NCBI GenBank assembly: GCA_028873795.1
Contig: JAPPNP010000027.1
Coordinates: forward strand, 1-64,000
Source: Chloroflexota bacterium
GTDB taxonomy: Bacteria; Chloroflexota; UBA11872
Length of the DNA: 64,000 nucleotides
Direction of reading: 5' to 3'
The translations under genes and the position numbers were made by a program. This document shows, in pieces, positions 8,296-18,425 of the stretch (position 1 is its first letter; each line of letters begins with the position of its first letter). Below the pieces are notes generated by a model that saw only the letters and a program-made list of their open reading frames with translations, was not told where the DNA came from and did not search any database.

Positions 8296-8323
8296 GTAGG
8301 GGCGGTTCGCGAACCGCCCCTAC
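8296..8323. repeat. Perfect 28-bp palindrome GTAGGGGCGGTTCG/CGAACCGCCCCTAC
   Basis: The two halves are exact reverse complements with no spacer. It sits between the convergent aldolase and acyltransferase genes, where it may end transcription in both directions. A near copy is at 7288-7312. Confidence 0.85.
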
Positions 8324-8354
8324 GGCTCAAGCATCGGCTAGAAGCCGTGCAGCG

Positions 8355-9314
8355 CTACGGCACCCGCGCCGTCGGCCACACCGGGTGCAGGGCGTACCAG
8401 CTGCGATAGCCGTAGCCGACCATCTCCGTCAGCACATCCGCCATGCGTTGCACGCCTTCCTGCAGGCCGTCGTTCGAGCGGTCCAGGTCGCGCAGGTGGA
8501 TGGCGCGCCCGAAGTAGCCCTGCACGCGCCCGTCGGGCAAGCGCCGGGTAAAGGCGGGCATCAGCGGCGCGCCGCTCATGATGCTCAGCAAAGCGGGTCC
8601 CTTGGGGAGAATGGCCGTCTCGCCGCATAGCTGCACCGGCACGCCGTCGCCGATGATCACTCGATCCGCGGCCAGGCCAACGGCCTCGTTGCGACGTAGC
8701 GCCCGGAGCAGCGGGCGGGCGGCTTCGCGCTCGTCATGCACCTCGATCTTCGCTTGTCGTCGGATCATCGCGAAGACTCGGCCCAGCCAGTGTGGCCGCA
8801 GCCGTTCACCGGCGGACGAGATGGGGGCGTGTCGCCGTCGCAGCTCGCGGGCGGCGATCTCGAAGCTCGCGGCGTGCATGCTCACGATAATTGCGCCCCG
8901 GCCGGCATCGAGCGCCGCCGCCAGCTCCGACGAATCGATCTCGACGCGGCGGTGGCGGCGCCACCAATCCGGCCAGAACATGGTGAAGTACTCCACCAGA
9001 TAGCGGCCGTAGCTCGCATAGACATCCCCGGCCGCCGCGTTCACGTCGTGCGCCGAGGCCGATGGCCCCATGGCCACGGACAGGTTGGCCCGCAGCTGGC
9101 GCGAGCGGCGCCCGCCCCGGGCATACACGCGGCGTCCCAGCCAGGCGGCAGCCGCATCGACGAGGCGCGCGGGCAGGATCGCCACCAGCAAGGTGATCGC
9201 GAGCAGGAGCGCCGTCGCTGAATAGGACACGGCCGCCCCGATCAGCTGCACGGCCTGACCGAAGATGCTGCGAGTGACGACCGCCAGATTCCGATACGGC
9301 GACTGTTCCGGCAC
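8355..9314 (-). CDS. LpxL/HtrB-like lysophospholipid or glycolipid acyltransferase
   Basis: About 319 residues if started at GTG 9314; TTG 9320 is an equal alternative with AGAGG 5 nt upstream. The longer ORF-track start would run through unlikely sequence towards the divergent lipoprotein gene. A hydrophobic N-terminal segment (AVSYSATALLLAITLLVAILPA) anchors it in the membrane. The LpxL/HtrB HX4(D/E) catalytic motif is present as SMHAASFEIAARE, with the downstream acceptor-site pattern AADRVIIGDGVPVQLCGETA. In Proteobacteria this family acylates lipid A; in Actinobacteria it acylates phosphatidylinositol mannosides (PatA). If this is a Chloroflexota genome without lipopolysaccharide, a PatA-like glycolipid role is more likely. 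Confidence 0.85.
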   Translation of the reverse strand: MPEQSPYRNLAVVTRSIFGQAVQLIGAAVSYSATALLLAITLLVAILPARLVDAAAAWLGRRVYARGGRRSRQLRANLSVAMGPSASAHDVNAAAGDVYASYGRYLVEYFTMFWPDWWRRHRRVEIDSSELAAALDAGRGAIIVSMHAASFEIAARELRRRHAPISSAGERLRPHWLGRVFAMIRRQAKIEVHDEREAARPLLRALRRNEAVGLAADRVIIGDGVPVQLCGETAILPKGPALLSIMSGAPLMPAFTRRLPDGRVQGYFGRAIHLRDLDRSNDGLQEGVQRMADVLTEMVGYGYRSWYALHPVWPTARVP

Positions 9315-9481
9315 GACCAAAACGACCTCTGCTGCCTGCCGCGGGCACTCAAATGGAGCAACGGCAGAATTTACCAGTCCCGCGCGATACTCTCTCGCCT
9401 GTGCGCCGCGCGACGAGATTGCAGGACACATTCGCATTGGCCCGAACACGGTTTCCCGAATGCCGGTGACTCGCGCGTTGT

Positions 9482-10723
9482 GTGACCCGACGCGTGCGTA
9501 GATTCGACAGCGGCCGTCGGGACACAAACAAGCGCCAATCGAATGGCCCGCTGAGCAACTCTCGGATAGCAGGCTTAGTTGTCGCGTTCGGCTTCCTGTG
9601 CCTGGCATGTGGGGAAGCCTCGGCGCCGGCCGCAGTGGACACGCCGCCGGCGGCGTCTCCCACGCCCGCATCAACGGCTGCGACCGCGACGAGGCTCGCG
9701 CCAACACCCACGGTCAGTCCTACGCCCACACCGACGCGCGATCCTACGCCCTCGCCAACCCCACGGCCGACGCGGGAGTGGGACGTCCACCGCGTATCCA
9801 ACGAGGATTCCACGGTAGTGGTCGAGTTGCGGGTGTTCGCTGGCGTCGATGTCCGCGTCACCTTGGATGGACGCCCGCCGAACCAAGTCACCGATTCGGA
9901 CGGCATCCTCACGCACGTCTTCCATGATGTGTCGTCGGGTTCCCACTCCGTCTCGATCACAGACGTCATGGGCTTCTCCGAAACTCGAGAGATAGTCCAA
10001 GAGTCGGCCACTCCGACGCCCACGCCGCCACTGACGCCGACGCCAGAGCCCACCCCGACGCCGTCACCAACGCCAGATCGGTCGCCGACGCCGGCGGCCA
10101 CACCGACTCCCACACTAAAGCCAACGGCAGTCCCTGAGGCTACCCCGACGCGGGAACGGTCGCCCGCACCGGAGCCGTCGCCCACACCGGAACCCACCCC
10201 GACCCCGCCACCCACTCCAACCGCAGTCCCTACGCCGACTCCATCACCGGAACCCACGCCAACCCCGCAGCCGACAGCCACGCCAGTGCCGGAACCCACG
10301 GCAACCCCGCAGCCGACGCCCACGCCAGTGCCGGCGCCCACGCCCACGCCGCAGCCCACGCCGACTCCGGCGCCGCAACCGACCCCAACGCCCACACCGG
10401 AGGCCACGCCCACTCCTACCGCAACGGCGCCTGATCCGGCCTTGGGGGCTTCGCTCGTCCGCGCCATCGGCTGTGAGGCCTGCCACAGCAGCGACGGGAC
10501 AGACGGCATCGGACCGACGTGGCAGGGCGTCTACCTCAGCCAGATCACGCTGGCCGACGGCTCAACGGTGGTTGCCGACGATGCCTATCTGCTGCGGGCG
10601 ATCGTGGACCCCAATGCGGAAGTCGTCGAGGGATACGAGGCGGGACTGATGCAGGCCGATCTCGACACGTTGCTCTCGCGCGAAGAGCTCCTCGCGATCG
10701 TGGCCTATATCAAGTCGCTGTAG
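9482..10723 (+). CDS. Lipoprotein with Pro/Thr-rich linker and C-terminal cytochrome c domain
   Basis: 413 residues; the start is uncertain (GTG 9482 or GTG 9494). A signal segment [19 protein letters not shown] carries a lipobox (LAC). A Pro/Thr-rich tract is followed by a small beta-type domain ([20 protein letters not shown]), then a long TPTPxPTPTP linker, then a haem-binding domain: [19 protein letters not shown] with a likely Met ligand in [14 protein letters not shown] and a terminal helix [12 protein letters not shown]. The haem domain resembles the cytochrome c tail of caa3-type oxidase subunit II ([18 protein letters not shown]), but no cupredoxin domain is present. Probably a tethered extracytoplasmic electron carrier. 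The long VGVGVG ORF on the opposite strand is a shadow of the linker. Confidence 0.88.
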   Translation: MTRRVRRFDSGRRDTNKRQSNGPLSNSRIAGLVVAFGFLCLACGEASAPAAVDTPPAASPTPASTAATATRLAPTPTVSPTPTPTRDPTPSPTPRPTREWDVHRVSNEDSTVVVELRVFAGVDVRVTLDGRPPNQVTDSDGILTHVFHDVSSGSHSVSITDVMGFSETREIVQESATPTPTPPLTPTPEPTPTPSPTPDRSPTPAATPTPTLKPTAVPEATPTRERSPAPEPSPTPEPTPTPPPTPTAVPTPTPSPEPTPTPQPTATPVPEPTATPQPTPTPVPAPTPTPQPTPTPAPQPTPTPTPEATPTPTATAPDPALGASLVRAIGCEACHSSDGTDGIGPTWQGVYLSQITLADGSTVVADDAYLLRAIVDPNAEVVEGYEAGLMQADLDTLLSREELLAIVAYIKSL

Positions 10724-10768
10724 CCGCGAACGTGCGCTGCGACGCGCAGTTCAGGCGGGAGGAATTCG

Positions 10769-11251
10769 GTGAGACGGGGCGATTCACCAAACTATTCGGA
10801 CCCACGCAGGATCGTCTTTCCCCGGAGCGTGAAGAACCAACTCTTCATGGCGCAGAAGGGCCGATGCTCATACTGCGGACGTGTCCATCGCATCCGTTAC
10901 CTTGAGATTGACCACAAACACCCAATTAGCCGGGGTGGCGGCAACGAGATCGGCAACCTGCAACTCCTCTGTACCCCCTGCAACATGCGAAAGGGGATTC
11001 AGTCCGACCAGGAGTTTCGGCACCGCTACCGGCGGCTCCTACCCGCCGACGGCGCCATCTCCCCTCACCCCATTCCTCAGGACGACTTCACTCATGAAAC
11101 CAAGCGCACCAGGGCACCGTGGGAGGTGCGGGCCATATACCACGAGCGCTTTTCCACATATCGTTGGAGTTGGCGTGGCGACGCTCGTCGTCTCGTGGCA
11201 CTAATGGTGATTGTCATCATTGTCGCGGTAGCCATAGCCCAGAACTGCTGA
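10769..11251 (+). CDS. HNH nuclease-fold protein with C-terminal membrane helix
   Basis: 160 residues from GTG 10769, supported by GGAGG 6 nt upstream. Residues 30-75 form an HNH domain: CSYCG (C33, C36), LEIDHKHPISRGG, GNLQLLCTPCNMRKG (C68, C71), with the zinc Cys pairs and the DH core intact. The final 20 residues (RRLVALMVIVIIVAVAIAQNC) are a membrane helix, which HNH proteins rarely have. With the basic stretch before the helix, the nuclease domain would face the cytoplasm. It follows the cytochrome lipoprotein gene by 45 bp on the same strand. The role is unknown: restriction-like, DNA processing at the membrane, or defence. Confidence 0.85.
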   Translation: MRRGDSPNYSDPRRIVFPRSVKNQLFMAQKGRCSYCGRVHRIRYLEIDHKHPISRGGGNEIGNLQLLCTPCNMRKGIQSDQEFRHRYRRLLPADGAISPHPIPQDDFTHETKRTRAPWEVRAIYHERFSTYRWSWRGDARRLVALMVIVIIVAVAIAQNC

Positions 11252-11329
11252 CGTCGCACATCCGTATCGGACGGATGCCGACGGAAAAGCCCTCAGCCGA
11301 CTAGGAGTAACTCGCCGGCGTCGACCTGC

Positions 11330-12394
11330 CTACGCGTCGCTGATCGGCAGCGTGATGCGGGCGTTGCCGGCGTGCTGCGAGTGCAGCGCCGCCAGCAGCA
11401 CTTCGACGACCTGGCGCGAGGTGCGACCGTCCATCGAGGCCTGTCCGCCGTGGTGGATCAGGTGCACCATCTCGTCGACGCAGCCGGCGATGTGGCCCAG
11501 GGTGTACTGAGGTCGGGGCAGGGTGCGCCGATTGAAGTCCCCGCCGTTCTTGACGGTGACGGTGGCGTCGCCCGAGTCACCGACGCGCGCGATGCCGGCG
11601 GTGCCCAGGACCTCCAGCGTGAACACCTGCGGCATCGTCTTGCACATGTTCCAGAAGGCGCGCACGCCGTTGTCGAACTCGACCACGACGGACATGGCGG
11701 GGTCGGTGTCGGGGTCGTGGCCGCCGTCGCTGGCGTAACGCGGGGGGTAGTCCTCGAACCCGGCCTCCGCGATCGCGTAGACCGCGGTGGGCGTGCCGCC
11801 GGCGAACCAGAGGATGGTGTCGAACATGTGGGTGCCGTTGCGGAACAGCATCGCGCGCGGCCCGCCCTGGTTGGCCACGATGCGCTGCACCTCGCCAATC
11901 TCGCCTGACGCGATCACCTCCGCCACCTGCACCCACGGGAACATCCAGCGCCGCGTGTGGTCGACCAGCATGGGGATGCCGGCGGCCTCGACGGCAGCGA
12001 TCATGCGGTCGGCGTCGGCCAGCGTCGAGGCGATGGGCTTCTCGCAGATGATTCCGCGCACGCCGGCCTCGACCGCGTCGACGACGATCTGCGCGTGCCG
12101 GTCGTCCGGCGTCGCCACGCTGATCACGTCCAGCTGCTCGCGGGCCAGCATCTCGCGGTAGTCCGTGTAGCCGCGCACGTCGGGCAGCGCGTCGCTCCAG
12201 GTGCGGTGAAAGTCGTCCAGCTTCTCGGGGACGATGTCGCACACCGCCACGGGCTCGGTGCCGGCGACATGGCGATAGGCGGCGACGTGCGAATGCGGCA
12301 TCTCGAAGCCGGTGCCCGGTCCAGGGCCTGGCGCGGGGCGATTGGCCCCGATGCCGGTCAGGCCGACCACGCCGGCTCGCAGCGGATTATTCAT
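11330..12394 (-). CDS. Gfo/Idh/MocA family oxidoreductase
   Basis: 354 residues, typical length for NAD(P)-dependent sugar or inositol dehydrogenases. An N-terminal Rossmann fold begins AGVVGLTGIGAN, with a glycine/proline insertion (PAPGPGPGTG) after the dinucleotide loop. EKP (118-120, ICEKPIAS) marks the active-site Lys, and GTHMFDTILWF gives the downstream catalytic Asp192 and nearby His189. The C-terminal Gfo/Idh domain follows. No signal peptide. Substrate unknown. The neighbours are not sugar genes, so the context does not help. Confidence 0.9.
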   Translation of the reverse strand: MNNPLRAGVVGLTGIGANRPAPGPGPGTGFEMPHSHVAAYRHVAGTEPVAVCDIVPEKLDDFHRTWSDALPDVRGYTDYREMLAREQLDVISVATPDDRHAQIVVDAVEAGVRGIICEKPIASTLADADRMIAAVEAAGIPMLVDHTRRWMFPWVQVAEVIASGEIGEVQRIVANQGGPRAMLFRNGTHMFDTILWFAGGTPTAVYAIAEAGFEDYPPRYASDGGHDPDTDPAMSVVVEFDNGVRAFWNMCKTMPQVFTLEVLGTAGIARVGDSGDATVTVKNGGDFNRRTLPRPQYTLGHIAGCVDEMVHLIHHGGQASMDGRTSRQVVEVLLAALHSQHAGNARITLPISDA

Positions 12395-12478
12395 GGGGTT
12401 TTCCGTCGGTGAGGCCGGCGGCGATTGTAGGCGCGCGGCCCACGGCGCGCAGCAGGCGACGGTGGGTCACTCTTTGTC

Positions 12479-12507
12479 CGTCATTCCCGCGGAGGCGGAA
12501 ATCCACC
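12479..12507. repeat. Dispersed palindrome, CGTCATTCCCGCGGAGGCGGAAATCCACC
   Basis: Copy of the 2601/5058 family with one mismatch in the right arm (GGCGGAAAT). It lies 24 bp from the stop of the first selenoprotein gene. Confidence 0.75.
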
Positions 12508-12530
12508 GCCTGGCGGTCGGCACTGCCGCC

Positions 12531-13757
12531 CTATAGCGCGTCGATGGCCGCCAGGATGTCGGCGGATGTGATCAGGTCGTAAACGCCGCTGTAGATCGAC
12601 TTCCAGGCCACATTCCCGTCGAGATCGACCAGGAATGCCGACCCCGTGGCGAGCCCGTCGCCGAAGTGATTGAATACGCCGTAGGCCCTAGGCACGTCAC
12701 CCGCGGAGTTGTAGAGCACCGGGAATTGAATGCCGATCCCCTCCACGATGCCGGCGGTGTCTTCGAGCGAGTCCGTGCTGATCGCCAGGACTTCCACGCC
12801 GCGCGATTGGAATTCCTGGTAATTGTTCTGCAGCTCCACGAGCTGCGTACGGCAAGCCGTTCACCAGAAGGCCCGGTAGAAGACCACCACCACCGGTTGC
12901 TGCCCTTGGAATGAGCTCAGCGTGTATTGCGGGCCCTGAGCGCTTGGCAGCGAGAAGTCGACGGCGGCGGGCCTGGCTGGCGCGGGCGGCGGAGTCGGCG
13001 TGGCCGTCGGCTGTGGCGTGGGTGTGGGTGGGGGGGAGGGAGTTGGTGTCGGCTGCGGCGTTGGCGTGGGTTCAGCTTCGGCCGTCGTCGCAGTCGTTTC
13101 ACAAACGACGCCGTCACCGTCACGATCGGTCATGAACTCGTACGCCGGATGGTCGCTCCTGACCGGGGCAATCCCGTGCGCCCGCGCCTCGTCGCACGAA
13201 ATCCGACCGTTGCCGTTGTCGTCGTAGAGGTCGAGCGCCGTAGGCGCGGGGGTTGGCGTGGGCTCGGGCGCGGGAGTCGGCGTCGGTTCCGGTGTTGCGG
13301 TGGGCTGCGGCGCCGGAGTGGCCGTCGGCTGAGGCGTTGGCGTGGGCTGGGGTGCGGGCGTCGGTGTTGGCGTGGCAGCCGTCGTGGGCGTGGGTTGCGG
13401 CGTCGAGGTTGGGGCGGGGACGGGCGTTGGCGTAGGCGGCGGCGTTGGAGTGGACGTGGGTGCGGGGACAGGTGTTGACGTTGGCACGGGTGCGGGGGTC
13501 GGAGTTGGCGCCGCGGCGATCACTACCGGCGTCGGCGCGGGCGTGGCGGTGGGAGTCGGCGGGCTGGTGGGCGTTGGTGTGGGTGGCGGCGGCGCGGCAG
13601 TTGGCGCAGGCGTTGATGTCGGGGGAATGCTTGGCGGTTCGGGAGCCGCGGTTGTCGCGGGCGTGGCCTCAGCGGCGGTCTCCGCGGGCGCGGTCGTGTC
13701 GCCGCACGCCGCCAGAACGACCGCCAACGCGACGACCGCGATGATCCCGACGCGCAC
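12531..13757 (-). CDS. Selenocysteine-containing peroxiredoxin-like lipoprotein with excalibur domain (copy 1)
   Basis: One 408-residue gene that the ORF track splits in two (12861-13820 and 12531-12839). The in-frame TGA at 12861-12863 falls in FYRAFW-U-TACRTQLVELQ, where AhpC/TSA-type peroxiredoxins have Cys (FYRxxWCxxCRxQL). Reading TGA as selenocysteine (Sec299) joins the halves with no gap or frame change. Start GTG 13757 is chosen for GGAGG 6 nt upstream and an immediate lipoprotein signal (RVGIIAVVALAVVLAAC). Order: lipobox, long Pro/Thr linker, excalibur-like calcium-binding domain (DDNGNGRISCDEARAHG...DRDGDGVVCE), second linker, thioredoxin-fold peroxidase domain. Likely a thiol/selenol peroxidase tethered outside the membrane. 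It needs SelA/B/C/D, none of which is in this window. Confidence 0.88.
12830..12846 (-). promoter_or_regulatory. SECIS-like hairpin of selenoprotein copy 1
   Basis: On the minus strand GCAGCTC-GTG-GAGCTGC is a perfect 7-bp stem with a GUG loop. The loop begins 21 nt after the UGA, inside the 16-37 nt range reported for bacterial SECIS elements, and its first loop base is G as expected. Part of the pairing could reflect the conserved LVELQ coding sequence, so this is suggestive rather than proven. Confidence 0.6.
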
Positions 13758-13908
13758 CAAGGTCCTCCCTGCGCTAGTTCCCTCGAATTCTACGTCGGAG
13801 GCGTGGCCCCGGATTGCCAATGCGGCCTATGCGCGTCGAGTGAACGCGACCAACTGCGAGCCGATGCGCTCCTCGGTCCGATCGTCCGGCATGGACGGCG
13901 CCGCCGCG

Positions 13909-14583
13909 CTACAGCTCGTCGATGGCCGCCAAAATGTCGGCTGAGGTGATCAGGTCGTGAACGCCGCTGTAGATCGACTTCCAGGCCAGGTTCCCGTCAA
14001 GATCGATCAGGAACGCCGACCCGGTGGCGAGGCCGTCGCCGTAGAGATTGAAGATGCCGTATTCGCGGGGAACGTTGCCCTCGATGTTGTAGAGCACGGG
14101 GAATTGGATGCCCACCCGCTCCACGATGCCGGCGGTGTCCTCGAGCGAGTCGGTGCTGATGGCGAGGACTTCAACGCCACGCGCTTCGAACTCTTCGTAA
14201 TTCTTTTGCAGCTCCACGAGCTGGGTGCGGCAGGTCCCTCACCAGAAGGCGCGGTAGAAGACCACCACCACCGGCTGCTGGCCCGCGAAGGAGCTCAGGG
14301 TGTATTGCGGACCCTGGGCGCTCGGCAGTGAGAAGTCCACGGCGGCTGGCCGTGCCGGGGCAGGCGGAGGGGTCGGCGTAGCGGCCGGTTGTGGCGCCGG
14401 CGTAGGAGTCGGCTGCGGCGTCGGCGAGGGCGGCGGGGCGGGAGTGTCCGTTGCCATAGGCGGTGCGGGAGCTTCGGTCGCCGTCGACGCGGCCTCGACC
14501 GTGGGCGCCGCCGGAGCGGCGGTATCGCCACACGCCGCCAGGACGACCGCGAACGCAAGGACAGCAACGATTCCGATTCGCAC
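13909..14583 (-). CDS. Selenocysteine-containing peroxiredoxin-like lipoprotein (copy 2)
   Basis: One 224-residue gene split by the ORF track into 14239-14646 and 13909-14217. The TGA at 14239-14241 lies in FYRAFW-U-GTCRTQLVELQ, exactly where copy 1 has its TGA. Seven codons plus GTG join the parts in frame, giving Sec115. Start GTG 14583 (GGAGAG 7 nt upstream) aligns with the copy 1 start; ATG 14646 would add 21 residues. The signal peptide ends in lipobox LAAC, followed by a short Pro/Thr linker and then the AhpC/TSA-like domain (DFSLPSAQGPQYTLSSF...LAISTDSLEDTAGIVE). It lacks the excalibur domain of copy 1. It lies 70 bp downstream of the cytochrome c gene on the same strand, so the three probably form one transcript. 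Confidence 0.88.
14209..14223 (-). promoter_or_regulatory. SECIS-like hairpin of selenoprotein copy 2
   Basis: CAGCTC-GTG-GAGCTG on the minus strand: 6-bp stem, GUG loop starting 21 nt after the UGA, the same geometry as in copy 1. The bases between UGA and the stem differ between the copies (ACGGCTTGCCGTACG versus GGGACCTGCCGCACC), while the stem-loop is unchanged. Confidence 0.6.
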
Positions 14584-14653
14584 CGAAACGCTCTCCGCCG
14601 GTCTCCCCTCAGATTCTACGCCGAGCGCGTGTCCGCGCCTTGTCATTTTGGTC

Positions 14654-15220
14654 TCAAGAACTGCGAATGAACTCGATGAGCTGAACGATCTGCTCTTCTG
14701 TCAGATCGGGAAACGGCGGCATGCCATTGCCACCTTCGCCAAGCTGCTGGCGGATGCGCTCCTCCGTCAGATCGTCAACCGTCCGCCCCGCGAGAGCCGG
14801 TCCGATGCCGCCGCTCAGGTCTTCGGCGTGACAGACCGTGCAGCCGTTGGCGATGAAGAGCTGATGACCGGGCGAAAGGTCACTGGGCGGCGCCGCCGTC
14901 GGTGGCGGCGGTGCCGGACCGTCTCCGCTTGCCTCCGGTGTCGGCGTCTCGATAACGACAGGCGTTGGCACCGCCATGGTAGTGACCGCCTCCGGCGTGC
15001 GCGGGGGCGGCGCCGGGGCCAGGTTGGGCGCCGTCCGCCCCGGCGGGACCATGGCCAGCAGTTGGGCGACGGCGGCGGTCGGTTCAGGGGTGGGCGCCAG
15101 GCCGGAGAAGCGGCTAGATTCGCCGCAGGCCGTCAGGGCGCCGGCGAGCATGACGCCGCCCAGAAACACGCAAACGGCGCGCCCAAGGCGCGCGGTTCGA
15201 CGGGACCCGGTGACCGCCAT
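14654..15220 (-). CDS. Cytochrome c lipoprotein
   Basis: 188 residues from ATG 15220, chosen because a lipoprotein signal follows directly (RAVCVFLGGVMLAGALTACGES); the upstream in-frame start adds only a basic stretch. A Pro-rich linker leads to a class I cytochrome c domain: haem motif CTVCH, DLSGGIGPALAG, axial Met in GNGMPPFPDLTEEQI, and C-terminal helix IVQLIEFIRSS. It should be anchored on the outer face of the membrane and pass single electrons. It is the first gene of a probable operon with the two selenocysteine peroxiredoxin-like lipoproteins, suggesting a shared role in extracytoplasmic redox or peroxide handling; that link is inferred from context. Confidence 0.9.
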   Translation of the reverse strand: MAVTGSRRTARLGRAVCVFLGGVMLAGALTACGESSRFSGLAPTPEPTAAVAQLLAMVPPGRTAPNLAPAPPPRTPEAVTTMAVPTPVVIETPTPEASGDGPAPPPPTAAPPSDLSPGHQLFIANGCTVCHAEDLSGGIGPALAGRTVDDLTEERIRQQLGEGGNGMPPFPDLTEEQIVQLIEFIRSS

Positions 15221-15306
15221 AGACCTGCGCTGCTCCGCTGAACGGCGCCGCTCCAATCGCGGCGCCGGCGCCATGGTATTACGTCGGGCGGATTGCTTCA
15301 GCGGGG

Positions 15307-17304
<1,998 letters not shown>

Positions 17305-17447
17305 GCGTCATGCCGCCGTGATGGAGAGGCGCCGACAAGAGGCTAGGAGCGCCGCCGAAAGGCTGTCAACCGCTTATCGTGTCGCGCGCCGTGCCTCTCG
17401 TCGGGCATCATCGGGTCCACGCCAAGGATCAGCGCGCAAGGGTTCGT

Positions 17448-18368
17448 ATGGCCCACCAATTCGTCGACGAGGAGCACGCGCTCGCGCTCGAGGATCGCAG
17501 CGGACGGCTGCATGAGCTATTGGCGCCCGGGGCGCAGTTCGAGCGCATCGCCAGCGGGCTTGGCTTCACCGAAGGCCCGGTCTGGCGTGGCGACCACCTG
17601 CTCTTCAGCGACATCCCGAATGACCGCATCTGCCGTTGGCGCGAGTTGCCCGAGGGCCCCGAGCTCACCACGTTCCGCGCGGGCAGCGGCTCGACCAACG
17701 GACTCACGCTGGACCGTGACGGCAACGTCCTGGCCTGCGCCCACACCGCGCGCGCGGTGCTGCGGTTCGACGCCAACGCGCAGCCCGATCCCATCGCCGC
17801 GTATTTCGAGGGTCGGCGACTCAACAGCCCCAACGACCTCGTCGTTCGCCGCAATGGCGATGTCTACTTCACCGACCCGCCTTACGGCATTGACCCGCTC
17901 GGCCCGGACGTCCAGGAGCAACCGGTAAACGGGGTGTATCGACTCTCGCCGGATGGGTCGATTTCGCTGGCCACCGATCGATTCGTGCGGCCGAACGGGC
18001 TGGCATTTTCGCCCGACGAATCCGTGCTCTACATCGGTGACTCGGGCGGCCCGCGCGACGTGTGGGCGTTTGACGTGACGCCCGACGGATCGCTCGCGAA
18101 TCCGCGGCAATTCGTGGACATGGACGCGCACCCGGCGCCGAACAACCCGGACGGTATGAAGTGCGACGCGGAGGGCCGGCTGTGGAGCACGGGTCCGGGG
18201 GGCGTGTGGGTCGTCGAGCCCGATGGGACCGTGTTGGGAGTGATCGTCACGCCGGCCCGACCATCGAATTTGGCCTGGGGCGGGCCTGGATGGAGCACGC
18301 TGTTCGTCACCGCGCAGACGTCCGTCTATCGCATCGAGACGTCGGTCGGCGGCCGGTCGGTGCCCTAG
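17448..18368 (+). CDS. SMP-30/gluconolactonase/LRE family protein
   Basis: 306 residues from ATG 17448, chosen over the upstream ORF-track start because AAGGG lies 6 nt before it. A six-bladed beta-propeller of the SMP-30 family, which hydrolyses sugar lactones with one bound divalent metal. Expected metal ligands: E42 in GFTEGPVW, Asn in LNSPNDLVV or RPNGLAFS, and Asp in NNPDGMKCD (about 235). Other family signatures are DIPNDRICRW and YFTDPPYGI. No signal peptide, so cytoplasmic. Downstream lie the MoaD-like and aldehyde oxidoreductase genes on the same strand, but the 57 bp gap and different chemistry make a shared operon uncertain. Confidence 0.9.
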   Translation: MAHQFVDEEHALALEDRSGRLHELLAPGAQFERIASGLGFTEGPVWRGDHLLFSDIPNDRICRWRELPEGPELTTFRAGSGSTNGLTLDRDGNVLACAHTARAVLRFDANAQPDPIAAYFEGRRLNSPNDLVVRRNGDVYFTDPPYGIDPLGPDVQEQPVNGVYRLSPDGSISLATDRFVRPNGLAFSPDESVLYIGDSGGPRDVWAFDVTPDGSLANPRQFVDMDAHPAPNNPDGMKCDAEGRLWSTGPGGVWVVEPDGTVLGVIVTPARPSNLAWGGPGWSTLFVTAQTSVYRIETSVGGRSVP

Positions 18369-18425
18369 CGCCAGATTCGGCGGCAGCCTTGTCGGCGCCG
18401 GGTCGGAGGGAGAGGATGGTGCACG

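Noticed and set aside
9349-10509. 386-residue minus ORF rich in VGVGVG
   Set aside because: Exact shadow of the Pro/Thr-rich linker of the lipoprotein gene on the plus strand; the repetitive codons produce open frames on both strands. The same applies to the plus ORFs at 12911-13944.
12531-14646. Genome-wide UGA recoding (for example as Trp or Gly) instead of selenocysteine
   Set aside because: TGA works as a stop in many genes here, including ATGA/GTGA overlaps at 2105, 24863, 25663, 41811 and 62859, so only the local UGA is read through.
12531-14646. Pseudogenes by nonsense mutation
   Set aside because: Two separate copies have TGA at the same codon and both keep full downstream domains without frameshifts.
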